From the NCBI RefSeq assembly GCF_028816475.1, contig NZ_CP118247.1, positions 992,001 to 1,056,000 on the forward strand: a DNA stretch of 64,000 nt, written 5' to 3'. Both the position numbers and the translations under genes were made by a program. Position 1 is the stretch's first letter. The number at the start of each line of letters is the position of its first letter. Under the pieces are notes generated by a model. That model saw only the letters and a program-made list of their open reading frames with translations, did not search any database and was not told where the DNA came from. This DNA is from Devosia rhodophyticola. GTDB taxonomy: Bacteria; Pseudomonadota; Alphaproteobacteria; Rhizobiales; Devosiaceae. Positions 37,519-46,691 of this stretch are shown here, in pieces.

Positions 37519-38529
37519 ATGCGGCGCAAGGGGCTCACATCGGTTGAACTGGCAAAGCTTGCCGGTGTGTCCACGGCAACAGTGTCGCGCGCGTTTGCGC
37601 AAGGCTCGCGCATCAAGGCGCAAACCCGTGAGCGCATCCTGACTCTCGCCGACGAGCATGGCTTTCGCCCCAATGCCATGGCGCGTTCACTGCACAGCAA
37701 CCAGTCGCGTCTGGTTGCGCTGGTAGTCAACACTATCGCCAACCCCGCTGAAGGCGAGGGTCTCACACCACTGATACACCGATTGCAGGCCATGGAACGG
37801 CTCCCCCTGCTGCTGTGCTGTGCCGACCACGAAGATCGCGCCCAACTCATGCGTGTCGTTTCGACCTATCAGGTCGACCATGTGGTGCTCTATTCTGACG
37901 CGGTTTCAATCGATGATGTGACCAACATCTTTCGTTCTGCCGTGCCGATCATTGCATCGTGTGAGCCGCTTAACGGCCGGGCGGTTTCCGAGGTGCGGAT
38001 CGACTCTGCGGCCGCATCCCGCGAAGTCACCACCTATCTGGTCGAACAGGGGCACCGGCATTTCGCCTATCTGTCGGGGCGCAGCGCCAGCCATATCGAT
38101 ATCCAGCGCAAGGGCTGGTTCGCCGTTGCCCTCAAGGATTACAACCTGGCAATCGACAGCGCCGGACAGGGCGATTATACTTATGAATCGGGATTTCGGG
38201 AAGCGATACTGATGCTGCGCCATATGCGGCCCGACGTGATTGTCTGCGCCAACGATCTGATGGCAGTGGGGGTCAAGGACGCAGCAACCCGGCTCGGCAT
38301 CCAGGTGCCTGAACAGTTGGCCATTGTCGGCCATGATGGGGTGGAACTCTCGCGTTGGGATTGCAATTCCATCACCACTATCATGCCTCCACCTGGATTG
38401 GTCAGCGATGCGTTGATCGAAGTGATTGCGCAGAGCCCAAACGCGCCGCCATTGCGGCGGACCATTACTTGCGAGGTCCGCTGGGGCCACAGCACTGGCG
38501 AAATCCCCCGCCGCGACTTGGCCCGGTAG
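37519..38529 (+). CDS. LacI family transcriptional regulator
   Basis: This 336 aa regulator has an N-terminal helix-turn-helix with hinge (LTSVELAKLAGVSTATVSRA, then EHGFRPNAMARSL) and a periplasmic-binding-like effector domain (VICANDLMAVGVKDAATRLG, PEQLAIVGHDGVELS). The start at 37519 follows AAGGAGG. It probably represses the divergent importer and its own operon through the TGTACACGTT sites at 36350 and 36458. Confidence 0.94.
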   Translation: MRRKGLTSVELAKLAGVSTATVSRAFAQGSRIKAQTRERILTLADEHGFRPNAMARSLHSNQSRLVALVVNTIANPAEGEGLTPLIHRLQAMERLPLLLCCADHEDRAQLMRVVSTYQVDHVVLYSDAVSIDDVTNIFRSAVPIIASCEPLNGRAVSEVRIDSAAASREVTTYLVEQGHRHFAYLSGRSASHIDIQRKGWFAVALKDYNLAIDSAGQGDYTYESGFREAILMLRHMRPDVIVCANDLMAVGVKDAATRLGIQVPEQLAIVGHDGVELSRWDCNSITTIMPPPGLVSDALIEVIAQSPNAPPLRRTITCEVRWGHSTGEIPRRDLAR

Positions 38530-38532
38530 CGG

Positions 38533-38990
38533 GAGGAGCCGGTCCAGCGTGCGTTTTGCAGGCAGGTGCGACTGCTCGACGAGATTGATGATCTTGAGTT
38601 TTTCAAATGCGGGATACCTCATTTGATATCTTCCCCATCCGCGATCAGACATTTTTTGAGCAGGTGTTTTCCAGCCCAGATCAGCAACGCATTCCTTCAA
38701 CACACCGGGCCCAGATCCTTGACCTCATCACTGGTGGCAACGCGCGCAGAGTCGCCTGCCAGGTGCCACTTGCCGGTTTCCAGGAACTCCTCGACCAAGT
38801 GTAATAAGGTCCTGCGCGATGCCGTGCTTTGCAGCGCAGCTCGGCAATGCCGTCTTCGCCGCGCAGACCCCCGGATCTTGTCTTCGGCTGCAAAAAGTGC
38901 CGTCGGGTTGCACGGCGAATGACTCCAACACCTACTTGGCGGGCTTTTTGGTGTTCGAGGATTTGATGGTCATCTTGGTTGCTTCGTCAT
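38533..38990 (-). mobile_element. Decayed IS3-family transposase remnant
   Basis: The minus strand shows pieces of an IS3-type orfA in all three frames: TIKSSNTKKPAK at 38973 followed by a stop, RRATRRHF and GLRGEDGIAEL, PYYTWS, then EFLETGKWHLAGDSARVATS with DEVKDL, and LKKCLIADGEDIK. An orfB start follows, MRYPAFEKLKIINLVEQSHL with PAKRTLDRL (38622 leftward), and stops abruptly a few bases past the lacI stop. Frame breaks are many, so it is dead. Matches are to the family as I remember it. The 595 bases between lacI and the next gene hold this remnant and nothing else. Confidence 0.75.
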
Positions 38991-39124
38991 AGCGACGAGA
39001 CCAAAACCCTCCTTAAATCTCAACCACAAATCTGGGACACAGGTGCTGACGGGAACGGCATGTAGCCTAGTATTCTTGACCGATGGCAATCGCTCCGGCG
39101 GGGTTGCAAAAATCGAAAATACGC

Positions 39125-40201
39125 CTAGCGGAGGCGATTGCCATCGGCATCAAAGACGCGGATGTCGTCCGTGAGAAAGCGAGCGGTGACCGTTTTAGTT
39201 TCCGGGTCGCGCTGGCCGCGCTGCTCAACGATCACCTGTTCGCCGGAGGGGCCGCGGGCATAGACGTACCGGGTTCCGCCAAGCTCCTCAACAACATCGA
39301 CCGGCAATTCCATGGTTGTGGCATTGCCTTCCTGTCGCTCCATGTGTTCAGGACGAATGCCAATGGTGATCTGCTGATCGTTGCCGGAAAATTCGCTAAT
39401 TTCAGGCAGTGGCATGCTGATGTCGCCGGCAAGCTCGGCCTGAAGCGTGCCATTGCGTCGGACAAGTTGGGCGGACAGCATGTTCATTTTAGGCGATCCC
39501 AAAAATCCTGCCACGAAGATATTGTTGGGATCGCTATAAAGATCAATCGGGCGACCGACTTGCTCGATACGTCCAGCGCGCATGACGACGATCTTGTCGG
39601 CAAGGGTCATGGCTTCGGTCTGGTCGTGGGTAACGTAGATCATCGTGTTGCCCAAACGCTCATGGAGCTTGGCAATTTCAACACGCATCTGCACGCGAAG
39701 TTCGGCATCCAGATTGGAAAGTGGTTCATCGAACAGGAAGACCTTGGGATTGCGCACGATCGCACGACCAATTGCAACGCGTTGTCGCTGCCCGCCAGAC
39801 AGTTGGGCGGGTCTGCGCGCAAGTAATTCTTCGATCTGCAGAATCTCGGCGGCCTCGTGGACGCGCCTGACAATATCTGGTTTGGGGACCCCCGTCATAC
39901 GTAGCCCAAACCCCATGTTCTGTTCTACCGACATATGCGGATAAAGGGCGTAGGACTGGAACACCATGGCCACACCGCGTTCGGCCGGGTCGACATCGTT
40001 CACGACACTGCCATCGATGGAGATATTGCCATCGCTGATTTCCTCAAGCCCGGCGATCATGCGTAGCAGAGTAGATTTGCCACAGCCGGACGGGCCGACG
40101 AAAACGCAGAATTCGCCATCGTCAACACTGAGGTTCGCACCATGCAAAACTTCCAGTTCGCCATAGGATTTGCGAGCATTTTCGAGTTTGATGATCGACA
40201 C
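39125..40201 (-). CDS. ABC transporter ATP-binding protein, MalK/UgpC type
   Basis: The 358 aa ATPase has GPSGCGKST, VFQSYALYPHMSV, LSGGQRQRVAIGRA, VFLFDEPLSNLD and VTHDQTEAM, plus a C-terminal TOBE-like domain (ITIGIRPEHMERQ). The start is GTG at 40201, set by GGGAGG five bases upstream; longer in-frame starts run into the permease stop region. It is the last gene of the seven-gene GH4 operon and powers the permease pair before it. Confidence 0.94.
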   Translation of the reverse strand: MSIIKLENARKSYGELEVLHGANLSVDDGEFCVFVGPSGCGKSTLLRMIAGLEEISDGNISIDGSVVNDVDPAERGVAMVFQSYALYPHMSVEQNMGFGLRMTGVPKPDIVRRVHEAAEILQIEELLARRPAQLSGGQRQRVAIGRAIVRNPKVFLFDEPLSNLDAELRVQMRVEIAKLHERLGNTMIYVTHDQTEAMTLADKIVVMRAGRIEQVGRPIDLYSDPNNIFVAGFLGSPKMNMLSAQLVRRNGTLQAELAGDISMPLPEISEFSGNDQQITIGIRPEHMERQEGNATTMELPVDVVEELGGTRYVYARGPSGEQVIVEQRGQRDPETKTVTARFLTDDIRVFDADGNRLR

Positions 40202-40220
40202 ATGAGCCTCCCGATCTTGT

Positions 40221-41057
40221 CTAGCGTCCGCCGAAACCGCCGCCGGTGAGGCCGGCGATAAAGGCACGATTGCCGAGGATGAACACGATCAGAACCGGCG
40301 CAACAGCCAGGACGCTGCCGGTCATCAACAGTGGCCAGTCGGTGTTATATTGCCCTTGCAACGTGCTTAGCGCGACAGTCACGGTTTGCATTTCGGGCCG
40401 GGTCGTCACGATCAACGGCCACAGGAAATTGTTCCATTGCGAGACGAAGGCGAAAATAGCGAGCGCACCAAGTGCAGGGCGGGACAGCGGTAGCACAATC
40501 CAGAGGTAGATCCGCCAGTGCTTGCACCCGTCGAGCCGAGCCGCCTCGAGCAGTTCGCGCGGGATTGTCATGAAATATTGTCGCAAAAGGAACGTACCGA
40601 AACTGGAGAAGGCGAAGGGCAAAATCATGCCCTGATAGGTGTCGATCCATCCCAGGTTCCGCACCAGAATAAAATTTGGAATGAGCGTCACCTGTGATGG
40701 CACCATCAGGGCTGCCAGATAGACCAGGAACAGTGCTTCCCGTCCCCGGAATGTGAGACATGCAAACGCGTAAGCGGCCATCGAACATACGACCAGCTGG
40801 GCAAGCGTTATCGAGAGGCACACGATCAGCGAATTGACCAGGGACCGTCCAAATGGAATGGTGTCGAATATTCGCATAAAATTGTTTAACTGGGGTTGGC
40901 CAGTCAGCAGTGTCGGTGGGAAAACGAAGACTTCGTTCCCCGGCTTGATTGATGTTGCCAGCATCCAGGCAAATGGTCCGCACGTGGCGAACGTACCAAC
41001 CAACAGCACAACAAACAGTACCCAGTCGGTCCGTGTCTTGCGTGCGTGCCTAGCCAT
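40221..41057 (-). CDS. Carbohydrate ABC transporter permease (MalG type)
   Basis: The 278 aa six-helix protein carries the EAA loop ELLEAARLDGCKHWRIYLWI. It overlaps the MalF-type partner by eight bases and precedes the ATPase by 19. YFMTIPRELLEAARLDG is typical of CUT1 permeases. Confidence 0.93.
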   Translation of the reverse strand: MARHARKTRTDWVLFVVLLVGTFATCGPFAWMLATSIKPGNEVFVFPPTLLTGQPQLNNFMRIFDTIPFGRSLVNSLIVCLSITLAQLVVCSMAAYAFACLTFRGREALFLVYLAALMVPSQVTLIPNFILVRNLGWIDTYQGMILPFAFSSFGTFLLRQYFMTIPRELLEAARLDGCKHWRIYLWIVLPLSRPALGALAIFAFVSQWNNFLWPLIVTTRPEMQTVTVALSTLQGQYNTDWPLLMTGSVLAVAPVLIVFILGNRAFIAGLTGGGFGGR

Positions 41058-41940
41058 AATGCACCCATCGGTCCTGCATACGATACTGTATGAGCGTCGC
41101 TACAAGTACGATGGCGAAAAGAACCATCGCCGCCGCACTGGCGTAGCCCATCTGATAAAATTGGAAACCATTCTGGTAGATGTAATACACCAGCGTGTTG
41201 GTCGCGTTTGCCGGCCCGGCCTTGGTCATGATGAATACGAGTTCAAAGACCTGAAAACTGCCGATGATCGAGATGATCAGAACAAAGAATGTGGTGGGCG
41301 ACAGCATTGGAAGGGTAATGAACCAAAGGCGTTTCCAGCCCCGGGCGCTGTCAAGTGCCGCTGCGTCGTAGATGTCGGTTCGGATGTTTTGGAGGCCGGC
41401 CAGAAACAACACCATTGCATAACCTACATTTTGCCAGACGGAGACCACGATCACCGCTGGCATGGCCCACTTGGTCGACCCTAGCCATTTTGGCGGATCG
41501 GTGACGCCAAACGATAGCAATAGAGCGTTGATGATGCCGAAATTGCTGTTGAACAACCACGACCAGACCAGAGCCGCCGCCACAGTGCTCGTCACAACTG
41601 GCAGGAAATAGGCGATCCGGAAGAAGGTCTGGCCCTTGATATTTCGATTGAGCACCAGCGCGATTGCCAGTCCAAATGCCATTTGCAATGGGACTGACGC
41701 CAGCACGAAATAGGCAGTGTTGCCCATGACCTTCTTGAATATGTCATCGTTGAACAATTCTGTGTAATTGCCGAAACCGACGAACTTCATCGGATTGAAA
41801 AGGTCCCACTCTGTAAACGAGATCATGAACGCCGCGATCACCGGGATCGCGATGAACATTGTGAACAGGACGAGGCTCGGCAGTAGAAATAGCCATGCGG
41901 CCTGTGTGTCACGCTTCCAGAGTTTGGACCCTGCTGCCAT
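41050..41940 (-). CDS. Sugar ABC transporter permease (MalF type)
   Basis: The 296 aa protein has six helices and the EAA loop DIYDAAALDSARGWKRLWFI. Its ATG shares a base with the TAA of the amidohydrolase gene upstream (TAATG), so translation is coupled. It pairs with the MalG-type protein as the channel of this importer. Confidence 0.93.
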   Translation of the reverse strand: MAAGSKLWKRDTQAAWLFLLPSLVLFTMFIAIPVIAAFMISFTEWDLFNPMKFVGFGNYTELFNDDIFKKVMGNTAYFVLASVPLQMAFGLAIALVLNRNIKGQTFFRIAYFLPVVTSTVAAALVWSWLFNSNFGIINALLLSFGVTDPPKWLGSTKWAMPAVIVVSVWQNVGYAMVLFLAGLQNIRTDIYDAAALDSARGWKRLWFITLPMLSPTTFFVLIISIIGSFQVFELVFIMTKAGPANATNTLVYYIYQNGFQFYQMGYASAAAMVLFAIVLVATLIQYRMQDRWVHYG

Positions 41941-42818
41941 TATGTCGCGTCCAGCCCGAAAATATGGGCCGCGTTGCGGTAAAAAATCATGTCCTGCTCG
42001 TCTTCCGAAAGACCCATTTTTTGAAAGGCCGCCTTCCAGCGCAGCAGATCCGGCTTCATGCGCTTGAGATCGCAGTCGGAGCCGTAAAGAAGTTTTCTCG
42101 GGCCAATTTCCTTGCCGATATAGCCGCCCTCAACAATGTGGTTATGAACGACATCACCGCCCGAAATATCGAAATATAGCCGCGGCCGCCACCGGGCGAC
42201 GGCGCAAGATGTGCGGTAGTCCGGCCATCCCAGATGGGCCCCGATGATGAAAAGTTCCGGAAAATAAAACGCGATGGTGTCGAGATAGATCGGCTGCATG
42301 CGGGCGCTCGAAAACCCGTACCTTTCGCGGCGTATCTGCTTGCCAAGCCGCGCGACCAGTGCTTCTTCGTCCTTGCCTTGGGGGATCGCCTTCCATTCGT
42401 CTTCGGCGCCGCCCGCCAGATAATCGATCGGACCTCCCTGAATGCCGGTGTGGAACAGGATGCGTAGACCACGCGCCACCGCCGCCTCGTAATAGGGATA
42501 ATAGTCAGGGTCGTCATAATTTTTCGAGACACCGATTATTTTGATGCCATGGAACCCGCGCTGGTAGAAATCTTCGACCAGTGACACCGGATCCCTGTCG
42601 AGTTCCAGCCGACCCATCGCGATGACAAGATCAGGTCTTTCCTCAAGGGCGCGGGCAAGCTTGTCATTTCCTCGTCCGGGATTGGCCAGAAGTGCAATCT
42701 TTTCAATTCCCGCGTCTGCACAGGTATCCGAAAGAGCTTCGAGAAACCCCCGCTCAGCTTCGCGTGTGAACAACTTGTCCCAAAATCCATAGTGAACGTG
42801 TGTGTCGATGACCCGCAT
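41940..42818 (-). CDS. Amidohydrolase family protein (amidohydrolase 2, TIM barrel)
   Basis: The 292 aa protein has the metal-site order of PF04909: MRVIDTHVHYGFWD at the start, FHTGIQGG, then IGAHLGWPDYR and YGSDCDLKRM near the end. Members include decarboxylases and lactonases of sugar-acid pathways. Lying between the binding protein and permeases of the GH4 operon, it may open a lactone or split a C-C bond in the product of GH4 oxidation chemistry; this is an inference. The 86 bases upstream hold a strong hairpin. Confidence 0.85.
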   Translation of the reverse strand: MRVIDTHVHYGFWDKLFTREAERGFLEALSDTCADAGIEKIALLANPGRGNDKLARALEERPDLVIAMGRLELDRDPVSLVEDFYQRGFHGIKIIGVSKNYDDPDYYPYYEAAVARGLRILFHTGIQGGPIDYLAGGAEDEWKAIPQGKDEEALVARLGKQIRRERYGFSSARMQPIYLDTIAFYFPELFIIGAHLGWPDYRTSCAVARWRPRLYFDISGGDVVHNHIVEGGYIGKEIGPRKLLYGSDCDLKRMKPDLLRWKAAFQKMGLSEDEQDMIFYRNAAHIFGLDAT

Positions 42819-42858
42819 TTGTAGCTGTCCTGATTACTTTGGTGTGCACAAGAGAAAT

Positions 42859-42892
42859 TGTCTGCGCGGTGGCAAGCGCAACCGCGCAGACA
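42859..42892 (-). other. Intercistronic hairpin after the binding-protein gene
   Basis: TGTCTGCGCGGT (42859-42870) and ACCGCGCAGACA (42881-42892) form a perfect 12-bp stem with a ten-base loop, between the binding-protein stop and the amidohydrolase start. No long T-run follows on the minus strand. It may keep binding-protein mRNA in excess. Confidence 0.75.
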
Positions 42893-42904
42893 GGAGGAAC
42901 GGCG

Positions 42905-44143
42905 TTAGTTGCTCTCTGCAAGACGCTTGGTGACATTTTCCTCGATCGACGAAATAGCAGTCTTTGCATCCTCTTCACCGCTCCAGACCAGATCAAGAGC
43001 AGGCTGAATGTAAAGATTGGTTATGTCCACATATCCCGGGAAGTTCGGGTAGTTGCGCCCGTTTTTGCTTTCATCAAGGAATATGTCGCCGAATGGCGCT
43101 TGGAAGGCGGCGCGCACGTTGGCATTGCCAACCATGGCCGGTACAGCCGCCGCCTTGGCTGATGCGAAGATGGTCTGGCCTGCCTCTCCGCAGAGAAACT
43201 GCATGAATTTCCATGCGGCGTCCTTATTGCCGGAAAAGGCATTCATGCCGAACCCAGCACCACCACTACGATTGACTCGAGTGCCGTCGCGGCCGTGGGG
43301 AAGCGGTGCCACCGCCCAATTGAAATTGGCATCGCCAAAACTGCCCAGTCGGGCGGCATTGGTGATCGCCATGGCCGCTTGGCCGCTGACAAACATTTGC
43401 GTCGTGCCGCCGCTCTGATCAAGTTCCTGAAAACTTGGCATCACCTTGTCCTTGTTGATCAGATCGCCAAGAAACTGCACCGCCTCGGTCGCCGCTGGTT
43501 CGTCCATAATGAATTTTGTCGGCGTGATTGGATCATCGAAGATATTGCCACCGTTCTGCATGATCCAGGTGGGCCAGTCATTGGACTCCATCACTAGGCC
43601 ATAACGGCTCGTGCGTCCGTTGTTGGCTTCAGTCAGCTTCACAGCGGCGTCGCGCATGTCATCCCAATCCCAGGATGCGTCTGGATAAGCGAGACCGGCG
43701 GCGTCGAATGCGTCCTTGTTGTAATATAGCGCTTCTGGCGCATCATCCCGTGGGATCGAAAACAGTTGTCCCTTCAGCGAATGAATCTGAAGCGCCCCCT
43801 TGTTGTATTCGTCAATTGGGAAGTCGCTTTTCGTGATGTAGTCGTCCAACGGTTCCAATTGGTTGCGCGCGGCATAGGCAGGAACATTGGTGATAAAGAA
43901 CACGTCGGGTCCGGCATGGGCCGCGAGTTGCGCATCGAGCCGGGTGAAATATCCCGACCATGGTGCGTGTTGAACTTGAATTTGCACATCGGGATTGGCG
44001 GCTTCATAGTCCGAGACAATCTGCTCGAACGGCGGCAACTCGGCCGGATCGCCCCAATACGCAAACACCAGATTTGACTGTGCGTGTGCTGGTCCCATCA
44101 TCATCAAGGCACTGACCAGGCTCAACGAAAGTAGCTTTTTCAT
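42905..44143 (-). CDS. Sugar ABC transporter substrate-binding protein (CUT1)
   Basis: The 412 aa exported protein has a signal peptide (LSLSLVSALMMMGPAHAQ) and solute-binding family 1 landmarks: IQVQHAPWSGYFTRLDAQLA, AGPDVFFITNVPAYAARN, NEDAFDAAG-like NKDAFDAAGLAYPDASWDWD. It starts five bases after the kinase gene. It should capture the glycoside handled by GH4 and the kinase. The sugar is unknown. Confidence 0.94.
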   Translation of the reverse strand: MKKLLSLSLVSALMMMGPAHAQSNLVFAYWGDPAELPPFEQIVSDYEAANPDVQIQVQHAPWSGYFTRLDAQLAAHAGPDVFFITNVPAYAARNQLEPLDDYITKSDFPIDEYNKGALQIHSLKGQLFSIPRDDAPEALYYNKDAFDAAGLAYPDASWDWDDMRDAAVKLTEANNGRTSRYGLVMESNDWPTWIMQNGGNIFDDPITPTKFIMDEPAATEAVQFLGDLINKDKVMPSFQELDQSGGTTQMFVSGQAAMAITNAARLGSFGDANFNWAVAPLPHGRDGTRVNRSGGAGFGMNAFSGNKDAAWKFMQFLCGEAGQTIFASAKAAAVPAMVGNANVRAAFQAPFGDIFLDESKNGRNYPNFPGYVDITNLYIQPALDLVWSGEEDAKTAISSIEENVTKRLAESN

Positions 44144-44148
44144 TTGAC

Positions 44149-45153
44149 CTATCCCTCCTCTGGATAGTTGTACTCGTTAGAATGGGTTGTGCGGACGCTC
44201 TGGGCAGTCAGGATGTCAGCGATTTCTGGAGCGTACCGCAGGCTGCGGGATTGGGCGAACAGCATGAGATCCCTTGTTTGGGGACTTGAACTGCCACCGG
44301 CAACGGTCGCCGAATAGGCGCCGCATAGATTGCCCGCCTCGGCAGCAAGGGCGGGAGAAAGGTTGCGCAGGACACCATATAAATATCCCGCATTGAAGGC
44401 GTCGCCGGCACCAACGGTGTCAGCCACATCGACAGGAATGCCCTGAACCCGGCTGACCTCGCCGTTGGCTGAGAGCAGCACACCGTTCCTGCCGTCCTTC
44501 AGCGCCACCACGGGGGTAAATTGCGCCAATATCTTTATTGCGTCTTCCGCTGTGTCGGCGCCGGTGAGCATCTTTGCTTCATCAGCGTTGGGAGAGAACA
44601 CGTCGGTCATCTTCAGGAAGGTCCGGATGGCCGGTGTATCGAGTGAAAACCTACCGCCACGGCAATCGGCGAAGACTTTCGCGCCAGCCGATTTCACCCC
44701 TTCGATGAAGTCCAGCCATGCTGGCTCAAACCGAAAGGTTTGCAACAGCCACTTGGGCCGGATTTGGCAGGCGTCGACGCGATCCGGCGGCATGACGGGC
44801 GGATCGCAATAGCTGATGAAACCGCGATCCCCTGCCGCCGAGAACGCCGCTGTAAGACGACTGACAGGGTGATCCCTCAGTGTGAATGCGGATGGATCTA
44901 TCCGGTCAAGTTTCGCGCGTTCAAGCACGTGCTGGCTAAACATGTCCGTGCCGAAATCGCAGACCCATCGCGTATCCACGCCAAGCCGGGTCAGCCCCAG
45001 CGCCATGTTGTAAGTGCCGCCCGGCGCAATCATCAGACTAGATGCGAATTTTTCGGTGCCGAGCTGCGGAACGCCATCCAGACCTGCGAAAAGCAGATCG
45101 CAGTAATATTCGCCAGCAATAAGAACGTCGCAATTGTGCGAGCCAATCTGCAT
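44149..45153 (-). CDS. PfkB family carbohydrate kinase
   Basis: The 334 aa kinase has the PfkB N-terminal glycine motif (MIAPGGTYNMALGLTRLG) and the C-terminal signature ADTVGAGDAFNAGYLYG with the anion hole and catalytic Asp. The start at 45153 is ATG with GGAG seven bases upstream; a GTG one codon earlier directly follows the GH4 stop. In this operon it would phosphorylate the sugar released by GH4, or the glycoside before cleavage. Specificity cannot be read from sequence. Confidence 0.92.
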   Translation of the reverse strand: MQIGSHNCDVLIAGEYYCDLLFAGLDGVPQLGTEKFASSLMIAPGGTYNMALGLTRLGVDTRWVCDFGTDMFSQHVLERAKLDRIDPSAFTLRDHPVSRLTAAFSAAGDRGFISYCDPPVMPPDRVDACQIRPKWLLQTFRFEPAWLDFIEGVKSAGAKVFADCRGGRFSLDTPAIRTFLKMTDVFSPNADEAKMLTGADTAEDAIKILAQFTPVVALKDGRNGVLLSANGEVSRVQGIPVDVADTVGAGDAFNAGYLYGVLRNLSPALAAEAGNLCGAYSATVAGGSSSPQTRDLMLFAQSRSLRYAPEIADILTAQSVRTTHSNEYNYPEEG

Positions 45154-45156
45154 CAC

Positions 45157-46515
45157 TCAACTCCATCCCTTGGTGTAAGCGGAATGGGCATCGAGATAAT
45201 CTGCAACCAAGAGCTTGGCGCGTGAATAGGTTTGCACCAACGGATGAGCAACCAGCGCCTCAACGGCGAGCGTGCGGCTGCGGGTGGCAACCGCCTCTAC
45301 GGTCAGTCGTTCGTAGCGTTTGACGCTTTGTACGAGACAGGACTGGCCCTCCGGCATGGTGCCGACAGGCTTCGGGTGAATGCCATTGCGGTCGATGCGG
45401 CACATAACCTCCACCACATCGTCCGGCCTCAGATCGGTGATGGTGTCGCCGTTGGGCACGTTCAGGCCGGTGTAGAATTCCGGTCCACCGGATAGCGCGG
45501 CGATAATGTCAAGCGCCACCCCGGCATAGCCCTCTCCGTCGGGTTCGGCTTTTGCCGCGTGCGCCGCCAAGTTCGAGCGGTCCTGCCAGGCACTTTTCAT
45601 ATATGACCCGCTACGTCGGTTCTCGTAGTTGAAATATACCTGCAAGGCACCATCAGGGTCCGATTCGAGGTCGATCGCCGCCAGCTGCTGGTCCAACTCG
45701 GCGTTAAGAGCCTTGATTTCCCGTCCGCGCGCGCCGCCTGACCGCTGCGCCGTGAGAGCCTTGTCGGCATAATAGTAGTAGTAGAGATATTCGTTGATCC
45801 ACATATTATGGATACGCACAACATCAGGCTCAAAGACATTGAGGCTCGACGTGTTGAGGAAGTCGTCATTTGCCAGGAGTTCGGAAAGTACATTTCGACC
45901 TTCAATCATGACAGTGCGCGAGAACGACAGGTGATTAAGTCCAAACAGATCGGCGGCGACAGACTGTGGATCGACACCGAACCACGCCGCTACCGCATTT
46001 TGGGCACCATTGGCGCTATCGCAAATGCCGACACTGTGTGAATAACCCGCATTCCTCAATGCTTGGGTGACAAGGCCCGCAGGATTGGTAAAGTTCAATA
46101 ACCAGGCGTCGGGGCAGATTTGAGCCATTATTTCGGCATATTGCAAAATGACCGGAATCGAGCGCAGAGCCATTGCAAATCCACCGGCTCCAGTGGTTTC
46201 CTGACCGAGCACGCCGTGCTTTAACGCGATATCCTCATCAGTGATGCGTCCATCAATGCCGCCGGGACGAATTGTCGTGACGACGAATTGAGCGCCTTGA
46301 AGGGCCACATTCACGTCGGTGGTTGTGGATATGGTGACCGGTGAACCGCCGCGGCGCGCCAAGTGGCGACAAAGACTACCGAATGTGTCGAGCTGTGCCT
46401 GATCGGTATCCATCAGGCAGATTTCGTTCAGGCCGATTTTTTGGGCCCGCCGCAACGCTGATTGCACAAACAGCGGCGCCCTGACACCACCGCCTCCAAT
46501 CAAGGTAAGTTTCAC
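45157..46515 (-). CDS. Glycoside hydrolase family 4 protein (6-phospho-beta-glucosidase-like)
   Basis: The 452 aa enzyme is a GH4 glycosidase, which uses NAD and a divalent metal in a redox-elimination mechanism. It has the NAD loop LTLIGGGGVRAP, GQETTGAGGFAMALRSIPV, LLNFTNPAGLVTQAL, a metal Cys at about 165 in GICDSANG and His at about 195 in FGLNHLSF. The Cys motif is CDSA rather than the CNVP of phospho-beta-glucosidases or CHG/CHS of alpha-glucosidases and galactosidases, so the substrate may differ. The GTG start at 46515 follows GGGAGG. It is the first gene of the operon and faces the GntR gene. There is no PTS here, so an unphosphorylated ABC-imported glycoside is likely. Confidence 0.9.
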   Translation of the reverse strand: MKLTLIGGGGVRAPLFVQSALRRAQKIGLNEICLMDTDQAQLDTFGSLCRHLARRGGSPVTISTTTDVNVALQGAQFVVTTIRPGGIDGRITDEDIALKHGVLGQETTGAGGFAMALRSIPVILQYAEIMAQICPDAWLLNFTNPAGLVTQALRNAGYSHSVGICDSANGAQNAVAAWFGVDPQSVAADLFGLNHLSFSRTVMIEGRNVLSELLANDDFLNTSSLNVFEPDVVRIHNMWINEYLYYYYYADKALTAQRSGGARGREIKALNAELDQQLAAIDLESDPDGALQVYFNYENRRSGSYMKSAWQDRSNLAAHAAKAEPDGEGYAGVALDIIAALSGGPEFYTGLNVPNGDTITDLRPDDVVEVMCRIDRNGIHPKPVGTMPEGQSCLVQSVKRYERLTVEAVATRSRTLAVEALVAHPLVQTYSRAKLLVADYLDAHSAYTKGWS

Positions 46516-46543
46516 GAGATCCTCCCAGCAACTCGTTTCCAAT

Positions 46544-46557
46544 CTGGTTATAACCAG
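46544..46557. promoter_or_regulatory. Perfect palindromic operator, likely for the GntR protein
   Basis: CTGGTTATAACCAG is an exact 14-bp palindrome in the 176-base gap between the divergent GH4 operon and the gntR gene, followed at once by GTTATAC. HutC-type GntR sites are often of this TGGT..ACCA form. Confidence 0.7.
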
Positions 46558-46691
46558 TTATACTAGGATTGAAAAGAGGGTATCGCAGTAGACTTCAGAT
46601 GGGAAAGGGCAGCGGACGCGGCTATGCCAGCGGGCAGTTTGGCGGTATGAGCGTCCTTGAGAACAGTATCTGGCAAACGAAAAAAGGCACA

